The notes under the pieces are model-generated. The model had not been told where the DNA came from and did not search any database. It saw only the letters and a program-made list of their open reading frames with translations. From NCBI GenBank assembly GCA_964478945.1, contig CAYZJV010000025.1, positions 1-36,803 of the forward strand: a stretch of DNA of 36,803 nt, in the 5' to 3' direction. Origin of the DNA: CAYZJV01 sp964478945 (GTDB taxonomy: Bacteria > Spirochaetota > Spirochaetia > Sphaerochaetales > Sphaerochaetaceae). The position numbers were made by a program, and so were the translations under genes. Shown piece after piece: positions 8,401 to 15,033 of the stretch (position 1 is the stretch's first letter; each line of letters opens with the position of its first letter).

Positions 8401-8438
8401 GGCTACCTCCATCCGTCACACCAACCGATGACGTAATC

Positions 8439-8468
8439 ATTATAGCATTATCGATTAATCCAAAACAA
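8439..8468 (-). promoter_or_regulatory. Extended -10 promoter for the cytochrome-resB-ccsA unit
   Basis: On the minus strand TTGTTT (8468-8463) and TATAAT (8444-8439) are 18 bases apart, and TGC directly precedes the -10, giving an extended -10 element. The start would be near 8432, about 32 bases before the cytochrome ATG. This would let the cytochrome genes be expressed separately from selA-selB. Confidence 0.6.
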
Positions 8469-8502
8469 CAGGAAAACATCAGTAATTCGCTCAAATAACT
8501 GC

Positions 8503-10281
8503 TTACAACACCTTTCTCATATCTCCGATACGTTCGATGAATCCATCCTCCTCCATCCTATTGAGCAATGGAATCATATACTTTCTACTGAGAGGCAGGT
8601 GAAGTTTCGCATCACCAATGGTAAATGTTTCTCCGGCAGCTCTACCCTTGAGGACAAGCGCAGTCATTGTTCGATACGTTTCGGTGGTATAGATGAAGAG
8701 GCTTTCCACCATCATGACTTTCCTTGTGTCAAGAAGTTTTCCTAGCAACTCCTTTTCGCTCTTTTGAAGATCTTTCACCGGAAAACCCTGCATTCCCGAT
8801 TTCTCGATACGCCCAAGGAGTTCCTTCGCAGCGGAAGAAAGCTGGTGGACACCAATGGCATTGTGCTTAAGCATACCATTTTCAAGAGATATGAATTTCT
8901 TTTCGACAAGATGCTGTATCACTAGATTCATCAAGGGAGGGGGATAGGATCCTTGCTTTACGGTTTCAAGAGGAACCCCCCGGCCCCTTTTTGCCATTTC
9001 GAGGATCTGTTCGATAATTGCCTTCTCGATGTCCTTTCGAATGAACCAACCATTGTACCCATTATAGTCTTGATCAAGAAATTTCAACATGGTCTCTACA
9101 TGGTCTTCGATGAAGGCGTATCCATCCAACAGCAGCTCAAATTGTTCGTGGGATCCAATTGTTTCCAATGGACTGGGGTTTTCGATACATAATTGCACGA
9201 TTTGCCGAGTTTCACTCTTGTTCCACTTTCTAGTTGATATTATGTGTCCATGTGCGACAACTGAACTTCCTCCAGGTAGGATACAAACGAATGGTTGTCT
9301 CCAATACCATACTGAAGGATGGTCGCATACAATTCTCGCCATTAGGAAATCGGGGTTTCTTGCGATCACATGCAGCGAACAACCGTCATGGTTGGTGCCA
9401 TATGCCACTTCATACTTTCCATGATTTCTAATCTCGACAGTCTTTCCTATTTCCGGATGCTTGAGAACGACCAATGCTTGTGTGGTGACGGAAAAACGTT
9501 GTGCATCTGTGGTGATGCAATACCCTTTTCGTAATTGGGCAAATTCGATGCCTTGGACTCCTATCGCGGTTCTTCCATCAGCTTCAGCCCTCGAAACAGA
9601 ACTTCCGAACGATTGTAGTGAACGTATCCTTCCCTTCTTATGGGTGGGAAGCAGGATAAACTCCTCTCCGACCTGCAATTCGTTTCCACGAAGACTTCCC
9701 GTGACTACAGGACCGATTCCCTCCAAAATGAACGAGCGGTCGATATAGAGGCAAGGAGGGATCGTATTCTTCTTCACCCTCTGCAATGTTTGGCCGATCG
9801 CCTGTGCAAGGGAGTCGATACCCTCCGAGGTTAATGCACCCACCACAAAGAGATCGGGATTGTAACCAAGCACGGCCATACATCGTTGTTGCGCTTCGTG
9901 CGAGACCTCGAGAATACGATCATTGGATGCAATATCGCATTTGGTGATTACAAGAATCACCTCTGGTACTCCCATCCCTTTAATTATCTGAAGATGGTCT
10001 TCGGATTGGCACATCCATCCATCATCGGCCGCCACTAGAAGCAAAACCAAATCGAGACCCCACATTCCTCCAGCCATATTCCTGATGAAACGCTCGTGCC
10101 CCGGCACATCGACGACTCCCACCTTTTGTCCATAGGGATCTAGAAAAGAAGCGAACCCCAATTCAATGGTCAACTTTCGTCGTTTCTCTTCCGGTAAACG
10201 GTCTGTGTCGACTCCCGTAAGGGCCTTCACCAAAGTGGTCTTTCCATGATCAACGTGACCAGCAGTCCCGATAATATACAT
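8503..10281 (-). CDS. selB: Selenocysteine-specific elongation factor SelB
   Basis: The 592-residue protein opens with an EF-Tu-like GTPase: GHVDHGKTT (8-16, P-loop), TIELGFA (38-44, switch), DVPGHERF (58-65) and TKCD (113-116). Beta-barrel domains follow, then a C-terminal part with winged-helix character (for example EVLLG/KELLGRIEKSG and GDAKLHLPLSRKYMIPLLNR), which in SelB binds the SECIS hairpin. It carries Sec-tRNA(Sec) to UGA codons held at a SECIS. The length is a little under the E. coli protein (614). The ATG is one base after the selA stop, with GGAG in the end of selA, so the pair is co-translated. It is immediately upstream of the UGA-containing cytochrome gene. Confidence 0.96.
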   Translation of the reverse strand: MYIIGTAGHVDHGKTTLVKALTGVDTDRLPEEKRRKLTIELGFASFLDPYGQKVGVVDVPGHERFIRNMAGGMWGLDLVLLLVAADDGWMCQSEDHLQIIKGMGVPEVILVITKCDIASNDRILEVSHEAQQRCMAVLGYNPDLFVVGALTSEGIDSLAQAIGQTLQRVKKNTIPPCLYIDRSFILEGIGPVVTGSLRGNELQVGEEFILLPTHKKGRIRSLQSFGSSVSRAEADGRTAIGVQGIEFAQLRKGYCITTDAQRFSVTTQALVVLKHPEIGKTVEIRNHGKYEVAYGTNHDGCSLHVIARNPDFLMARIVCDHPSVWYWRQPFVCILPGGSSVVAHGHIISTRKWNKSETRQIVQLCIENPSPLETIGSHEQFELLLDGYAFIEDHVETMLKFLDQDYNGYNGWFIRKDIEKAIIEQILEMAKRGRGVPLETVKQGSYPPPLMNLVIQHLVEKKFISLENGMLKHNAIGVHQLSSAAKELLGRIEKSGMQGFPVKDLQKSEKELLGKLLDTRKVMMVESLFIYTTETYRTMTALVLKGRAAGETFTIGDAKLHLPLSRKYMIPLLNRMEEDGFIERIGDMRKVL

Positions 10282-10282
10282 G

Positions 10283-11626
10283 TCAGAGCTCCTGCAGCAA
10301 CTGTTTCAGATTGGTTTTAAGTGTGTCGATTTGGTGGGGTTCGATTGTTCCAAGATGAAGTAAAACGCATTTGTCGACAATTTGACCAACAACTGGGGGG
10401 ACCATCTGCCGAAGTTTCGCCGATATGTGAGTGGGGGAGAGATCCGATTCGATTCTAATGGCGATTCCCGAGATGTACTCATCGGGAGTACTGCCGCCAC
10501 CCAAGGTCATGGGAGCTTCTTGTAAGGAAAACTTCCCTTTTGGGAGATCTTCCAATATGGTGTTTCCAAGGTGCATCATTTCCCCACAACTACGAGATGC
10601 CATGCGAATTGGAACTCCCCGATCGCCATTGAGACGATCCACCAAAGTCTGTTCAAGGATAGTCAGAACTGTTTTCCCTGGCCTGAGCACACGATAAAGG
10701 GCAGAATTGCGAAGTCTTAGCAACAGTTCCTTCGAACCCACAATACATCCCGCTTGGACTGATCCCAGCAACTTGTCCGCAGAGAAGGAGACGATGTGGG
10801 CTCCCGATTCGATGTGTTCGGCGACTCCAGTTTCTCCACATATGGTATGATCCAAGGCTCCCGAACCTTGGTCGACCACCAACATGATGGATTCGGGTAG
10901 CGCTTTGGACAATTCCTTGGTGGTTGGGGTGTTGGCAAAGCCTCGTATCGCGAAATTGCTTCGATGTACCTTGAGTACCATTGCTGTCCGCTCTGTGATG
11001 GCTTGAATATAGTCATCTGTGGTGGTGATGTTGGTCGTGCCCACTTCCACCAACTTCGCTCCGGATTGTTTGAGAATATCGGGAATCCTGAAGCCTCCCC
11101 CGATTTGTACCAGTTCACCTCGACTCACCACCACTTCCCTGCGTTTTGCACATACCGATAGAATGAGAAACAGGGCTGCGGCGTTGTTGTTCACCACCAT
11201 CGCCGATTCGGATCCCACCAGATGGGAAAAAAGCGGTACGATCAACGAATCGCGATTCCCCCTTTTTCCTTCGGCGATGTTGTACTCCAACGACAGGTAC
11301 CCTGTGTTGGCTTCTTCAACCCTACGCCACACATCCCTGGAAATTGGCGCTCTACCCAAGTTGGTGTGAATGATTACCCCAGAACAATTGATGACGGGAA
11401 TCGGTCGTTTCAGGTATTGTCTACGGCATGTTTTGGTAATCTCCACAATGATTGATCCATAATCTGGACAACGGCCTGCGGCACGCCAATTTGAACGTAC
11501 CGATTCGAGATGTTCCCTTACCAAATCAACGACTATGGGTCTGCTGATTCTATTGAACCAAATCGAGATGGACGGGTCTTCCAAGACCCTTTCAACTTGT
11601 GGAATATCTGGTCGTTCATTATCCAT
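10283..11626 (-). CDS. selA: L-seryl-tRNA(Sec) selenium transferase SelA
   Basis: This 447-residue PLP enzyme converts Ser-tRNA(Sec) to Sec-tRNA(Sec) with selenophosphate. The N-terminal tRNA-binding part (IPQVERVLEDPS...IVVDLVREHLESVR) matches E. coli SelA. The core contains INCSGVIIHTNLGRAP (79-94), VDQGSGAL (251-258) and the PLP lysine K285 in SFSADKLLGSVQAG. The start at 11626 is chosen because upstream extension would run through tRNA-Sec. The ATG lies four bases after the tRNA 3' end, and no Shine-Dalgarno sequence is visible. SelD, the source of selenophosphate, is not in the window and must be elsewhere. Confidence 0.95.
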   Translation of the reverse strand: MDNERPDIPQVERVLEDPSISIWFNRISRPIVVDLVREHLESVRSNWRAAGRCPDYGSIIVEITKTCRRQYLKRPIPVINCSGVIIHTNLGRAPISRDVWRRVEEANTGYLSLEYNIAEGKRGNRDSLIVPLFSHLVGSESAMVVNNNAAALFLILSVCAKRREVVVSRGELVQIGGGFRIPDILKQSGAKLVEVGTTNITTTDDYIQAITERTAMVLKVHRSNFAIRGFANTPTTKELSKALPESIMLVVDQGSGALDHTICGETGVAEHIESGAHIVSFSADKLLGSVQAGCIVGSKELLLRLRNSALYRVLRPGKTVLTILEQTLVDRLNGDRGVPIRMASRSCGEMMHLGNTILEDLPKGKFSLQEAPMTLGGGSTPDEYISGIAIRIESDLSPTHISAKLRQMVPPVVGQIVDKCVLLHLGTIEPHQIDTLKTNLKQLLQEL

Positions 11627-11630
11627 GCTA

Positions 11631-11719
11631 CGGAAGTGACAGGAATCGAACCTGCCGCTGTGTTTGGTACAGCCAACGGTTTTGAAGACCGCGGGAGCCA
11701 CCAGACCCCTTCAGCTTCC
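11631..11719 (-). tRNA. selC: tRNA-Sec (anticodon UCA)
   Basis: The 89-base gene has an anticodon arm GCGGU-CUUCAAA-ACCGU with anticodon UCA. The long variable arm has stem GCUGU/ACAGC, and the T arm is GCAGG-UUCGAUU-CCUGU. Discriminator G73 is present and the 3' CCA is not encoded (TAGC follows). The long D stem (GGGGUC/GCUCCC) has one mismatch. The acceptor 5' strand GGAAGCUG pairs with CACUUCC only if C6 is bulged, which is unusual. These features (UCA, long variable arm, long acceptor/T stack) identify tRNA-Sec. It abuts selA and would be co-transcribed with it. Confidence 0.95.
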
Positions 11720-11725
11720 AAATAG

Positions 11726-11751
11726 TAGTGCCGTCATACTAGACGGCACTA
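11726..11751. terminator. 10-bp inverted repeat between rhodanese gene and tRNA-Sec
   Basis: TAGTGCCGTC and GACGGCACTA form a perfect 10-bp stem with a 6-base loop. On the minus strand it follows the rhodanese stop by about 22 bases and ends six bases before the tRNA-Sec 5' end; only a short CTATTT follows. It may end the rhodanese transcript. A weak promoter for tRNA-Sec could overlap it (TTATTT, 17 bases, then TAGTAT in the loop). Confidence 0.55.
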
Positions 11752-11773
11752 TGAATGTAAATAAGGATTGCAG

Positions 11774-12748
11774 CTACTGTACAAGTGGCAGTTCCGCTAC
11801 TTTCCAGCCGTTGTTCATACCACCTTGGAGGGAGTATGCATCATAGCCCAAGGTTCTGAGCACACCGACAGTCTGTCCAGCGGTTTGCCCGGAATAACAA
11901 GCCACCACGATACGTCCGCTTGTGGGCAATGTATCAAGCAATGATCCAAACTGAGCCCATGCGGAGTGTGTCGAAAATTCGATATGGCCCGCATCAAAAT
12001 CATCCTTGCTGCGAATATCCACCACTGTAAATGCCTTTGGATTGGTCTGGAGCGTATCGTAGAGTTCCTGCGCTTTGATCAATTTGTTGCCGTCCTTGGC
12101 GACGGAAGCATAGAATGACTTCACAGCATCCCAGAGAATCTTCTCTTCATCGGTCTTGGGAGAACTCGCATCGGATCTGTCGGAAAGTGGCTTGGGTCCG
12201 GTTTCATCGGCTGCGAGCTCAGCTGCCTTCCATCCGTTCATGCCACTCGTGAGTGACTTCACATTGGAGAATCCAGCCATTCGAAGACCCGCGATGGCTT
12301 GGCCGGCAGTTTGGCCCGAGTAACAAGTGACCACCACCTGGCGATTGGTCGGGATCTTTTCCATCACATCACCCAATCCTGCCCATGTGCTGTGGTAGGC
12401 ACCGGGAATATGTCCAGCTTCGAAATCGGCATCTGAACGGATATCGATGACCAAAGTCGCTCCCGGATTGTCTTGAAGCATCTGGTTGAGGTCTTTTGCT
12501 GCAATAAGATTGTTGTTGGTGGCGACTTGGGAAAAATACTCTTTTGCCTGTGCGAGAAGAAGAGCTTCTTTGTCGATCACCGGGGCAGCAGGCTCGGCCG
12601 GTTTTGGAGCGGGAGCAGGTTGTGCCGGTGCAGTTTGTACCGCAGGGGCGGCAGGCGCTTCCGCTTCCTTCTTGCCGCATCCAGTGAATAGTAGGCCGAA
12701 AGTGAGCAACAGAAGCAACAGGACTACTGAAATCTTCATTCTTTTCAT
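11774..12748 (-). CDS. Lipoprotein with two rhodanese domains
   Basis: The 324-residue product has a signal peptide with lipobox LFTGC (Cys24), an Ala/Pro-rich tether (about 29-58) and two rhodanese repeats. Each has a DIRS motif near the start (VIDIRSDADFEAGHIPGA; VVDIRSKDDFDAGHIEFS) and the active loop CYSGQTAGQ with a catalytic cysteine. The domains are close copies, pointing to internal duplication. Rhodaneses carry persulfide sulfur (or selenium) on that cysteine. As a lipoprotein this one acts outside the cytoplasm, perhaps as a polysulfide carrier to a reductase (inference). The start has GGAG seven bases upstream. It lies just upstream of tRNA-Sec and the cytochrome genes. Confidence 0.92.
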   Translation of the reverse strand: MKRMKISVVLLLLLLTFGLLFTGCGKKEAEAPAAPAVQTAPAQPAPAPKPAEPAAPVIDKEALLLAQAKEYFSQVATNNNLIAAKDLNQMLQDNPGATLVIDIRSDADFEAGHIPGAYHSTWAGLGDVMEKIPTNRQVVVTCYSGQTAGQAIAGLRMAGFSNVKSLTSGMNGWKAAELAADETGPKPLSDRSDASSPKTDEEKILWDAVKSFYASVAKDGNKLIKAQELYDTLQTNPKAFTVVDIRSKDDFDAGHIEFSTHSAWAQFGSLLDTLPTSGRIVVACYSGQTAGQTVGVLRTLGYDAYSLQGGMNNGWKVAELPLVQ

Positions 12749-12804
12749 AAGTGACTCCTACATCATGTGACTAGTATATGAAGAACGATACCATATATAT
12801 TTGG

Positions 12805-12836
12805 GAATTAATAGATCTATTTTTATCGATTAATTC
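12805..12836. promoter_or_regulatory. AT-rich inverted repeat in the rhodanese/AKR intergenic region
   Basis: GAATTAAT and ATTAATTC are perfect 8-base inverted repeats 16 bases apart within a 177-base AT-rich gap between divergent genes. The right half lies in TTATCGATTAAT (12823-12834), which also occurs in the cytochrome promoter spacer (8448-8459). It is a candidate operator. Confidence 0.3.
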
Positions 12837-12873
12837 ATCAGATATTCATATATAAGGCATATTTTCGATAGTA

Positions 12874-12903
12874 TTGGTCGTTTTACTTCTTTGGAAGTAT
12901 ATT
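12874..12903 (+). promoter_or_regulatory. Promoter for the aldo/keto reductase gene
   Basis: TTGGTC (12874-12879) and TATATT (12898-12903) are 18 bases apart. The start would be near 12910, just ahead of the GGAGG that serves the ATG at 12926. Confidence 0.45.
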
Positions 12904-12925
12904 CATGGTACTGGAGGAATGACAC

Positions 12926-13753
12926 ATGATCCAACACATCAAGGACACAGTAATGTTGAACAACGGTATCGCCATGCCGGGTTTGGGACTGGGAGTATTC
13001 AAGGTTGGTGACGGAGCCCCTGTGGAGGCTGCGGTGAAATCGGCATTGCGTGCCGGATATCGCGCGATCGATACGGCAGCGGTCTATGGAAATGAGGTTG
13101 GCGTGGGAAAAGCACTCGCTGAAAGCGATATTCCACGGGACCAAGTCTTCATCACATCCAAGGTATGGAATTCCGACCAAGGATACGATGCCACTTTGAA
13201 GGCTTTCGATACCTCGTTGGAAAAATTGGGACTGGAGTATCTCGATCTCTATCTCATCCACTGGCCGGTGAAGGGCAAATACCTTGATACGTGGCGAGCC
13301 ATGGTTGACTTGTATCATCAGGGACGGGTACGTGCGATAGGTGTGAGTAATTTCCACATCCATCATTTGAAGGATATCCTCGATTCAAGCGATGTCGTTC
13401 CCGCAGTGAACCAGATCGAATTGCATCCTCTGTTGAATCAAAAGGCAATCCGTGATTTTTGCCAGTTGAACAATATCGTGGTGGAGGCCTGGAGCCCCCT
13501 CATGAAGGGACGTTTGGAACACAAAGTGTTGATGGAGTTGGCCACGCATTATGGAAAAACTCCTGCCCAGATAGTACTCAGATGGCATGTGCAACACGGA
13601 GTGGTGGTAATACCCAAATCTGTACACGATCACCGCATTCGGGAAAATTCGAATATTTTCGACTTCTCACTTTCGAGTAGCGATATGGATGCCATAGACG
13701 GCTTGAATGAAGACCGAAGGTTGGGAGCCGATCCCGACAATTTCGACTTCTAG
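12926..13753 (+). CDS. Aldo/keto reductase (2,5-diketogluconate reductase type)
   Basis: The 275-residue (beta/alpha)8 enzyme has the AKR catalytic tetrad Asp49, Tyr54, Lys79 and His112 in IDTAAVYGNE, TSKVW and LIHWP. Further signatures are GVSNFHIHHL and the C-terminal NADPH-binding VVIPKSVHDHRIREN. It reduces aldehydes or ketones with NADPH in the cytoplasm. The substrate is not clear; methylglyoxal, diketogluconate and small aldehydes are typical of this subgroup. GGAGG sits eight bases before the ATG. The end overlaps the convergent gene at 13750 by four bases. Confidence 0.93.
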   Translation: MIQHIKDTVMLNNGIAMPGLGLGVFKVGDGAPVEAAVKSALRAGYRAIDTAAVYGNEVGVGKALAESDIPRDQVFITSKVWNSDQGYDATLKAFDTSLEKLGLEYLDLYLIHWPVKGKYLDTWRAMVDLYHQGRVRAIGVSNFHIHHLKDILDSSDVVPAVNQIELHPLLNQKAIRDFCQLNNIVVEAWSPLMKGRLEHKVLMELATHYGKTPAQIVLRWHVQHGVVVIPKSVHDHRIRENSNIFDFSLSSSDMDAIDGLNEDRRLGADPDNFDF

Positions 13754-14022
13754 GACAAAATATCTTCCTGGGAAGGGGTGGAGGGAGACTCATTGCGATC
13801 CCTCCATCGCTTCAGGAACACTTGATAGGCATATACCTGCCCTTGTATCTCCGCATTCTTGATTTCGCCTCGCCCAACCCAATCCTGACCCTGATAGATC
13901 AATAGATGTTCCAGTTCTTGACGAATATCTTCAATACTGAAATTTTTCTGCTCGGCACGGAAGTGCAGGTGCTTGAGCATGAGATCGTACTCCTTATCGA
14001 GGACTTCCTGTTCGATGGACAT
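13750..14022 (-). CDS. Small hypothetical protein
   Basis: A 90-residue soluble, charged, mostly helical protein (MSIEQEVLDKEYDLMLKH...) that I do not recognise. It has no signal, cysteine or metal motif. The central segment around NAEIQGQVYAYQVFLKRWRDR looks like an amphipathic helix. AGGAG lies about nine bases before the ATG. It follows the polyprenyl synthase by 23 bases on the same strand, so it is likely the last gene of the ndh2-dmkB unit. Its stop overlaps the convergent AKR gene. Confidence 0.65.
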   Translation of the reverse strand: MSIEQEVLDKEYDLMLKHLHFRAEQKNFSIEDIRQELEHLLIYQGQDWVGRGEIKNAEIQGQVYAYQVFLKRWRDRNESPSTPSQEDILS

Positions 14023-14045
14023 GTGATGTTGCTCCTGTCGGTTTC

Positions 14046-15032
14046 CTAGTTTCTTCTCTGCGAAAGCTTGTGGAACATGCGCTCGAGGATGGTTGTAACC
14101 TTCACATTGTCCAAGGAATGCATGTCGTTCAGTGCCCGATCGGCATAGGATTCGGCGAGACGTTTCGCCTCCTCGACTCCTCCGAGGGCAACAACCAGGT
14201 CCACTGCCTTCGCAGCATCCCTTTTCGTCAATTTGGGAGTTTCGATAAGTTGATGCAAGGTGTATGGTCCACCATCTCGACGTTTCTCGATTTCCAATGC
14301 TTCGAGAAAAGGTAAGGTGGGTATGCCATTGAGAAGGTCCCGTCCCGGATCTTTGCCAAGCTTTTTTCCGTCACCTTCATAATCCAGTATGTCGTCTTGG
14401 ATTTGGAATGCCATCCCCATCAGATACCCGATCCTGTGCATCTTCCATTGCATTGTGCGGGGGGCCTCTGCCACCGCGGCTCCCGCATAGGCACTCAATG
14501 CGAAAAGTGATGCGGTTTTTCCCGCGATTCTTCTGATGTAAGTGGAGACTGGGATAATATAGTTCCCTTGCCCGGCATCTTGGTCGAGTTCGCTCTCGCA
14601 TAATCTGCAGAAGGCATTCGATACCGCCGCGGCTTCAAGGTCTCCCTCCTTGCCACCCACCAGGGCCATGGCCCTGGATAGTAGATAATCGCCTGCCAAT
14701 ACTGCCTGCTTCGCACCTGATTGGGCATAGATCGTAGGAATTCCCCTTCTCGTAGTGGCTTCATCAATGATGTCGTCATGTACAAGGGAGGCCATGTGCA
14801 CCATCTCCAGTACACTGGCGATCCGGAGGACCTCATCCTTCCGTTCTGCATTTCCTAGACGGGCCCCGATCAATACAAGCGCGGGACGCAACATCTTGCC
14901 GCTGGTCTTCACCTGGGCGGCAAGCAGTTGGCGTATGAAACTGTGGGATCGATCTACAGCATCATGTATCAACGAACCGACATATTCAAGTTCGGCGGCG
15001 ATTTCCGGTTCGTCTTTCCAAAACTCATTCAT
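14046..15032 (-). CDS. Polyprenyl diphosphate synthase (DmkB-like, quinone side chain)
   Basis: The 328-residue trans-prenyl transferase has both aspartate-rich motifs: HDDIIDEATTRRG (first DDxxD at 86-90) and QDDILDYEG (second, near 211). It also has GKMLRPALVL near residue 45. It condenses isopentenyl units to the long prenyl tail of (demethyl)menaquinone. The ATG is one base after the ndh2 stop (TAAG-ATG), with only a weak upstream AAGGA, so it is probably translated by coupling. In flavin-based EET loci of Firmicutes a polyprenyl synthase (DmkB) supplies the quinone used by Ndh2; the pairing here matches. An AAL-type length change cannot be judged without alignment. Confidence 0.92.
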   Translation of the reverse strand: MNEFWKDEPEIAAELEYVGSLIHDAVDRSHSFIRQLLAAQVKTSGKMLRPALVLIGARLGNAERKDEVLRIASVLEMVHMASLVHDDIIDEATTRRGIPTIYAQSGAKQAVLAGDYLLSRAMALVGGKEGDLEAAAVSNAFCRLCESELDQDAGQGNYIIPVSTYIRRIAGKTASLFALSAYAGAAVAEAPRTMQWKMHRIGYLMGMAFQIQDDILDYEGDGKKLGKDPGRDLLNGIPTLPFLEALEIEKRRDGGPYTLHQLIETPKLTKRDAAKAVDLVVALGGVEEAKRLAESYADRALNDMHSLDNVKVTTILERMFHKLSQRRN

Positions 15033-15033
15033 C

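Noticed and set aside
8040..8412. Frameshift or split pseudogene in the cytochrome gene
   Set aside because: The two halves are in the same frame with only a UGA between them, the intervening codons are open and contain a haem motif, and Sec genes are adjacent. A point nonsense mutation remains possible but is less likely.
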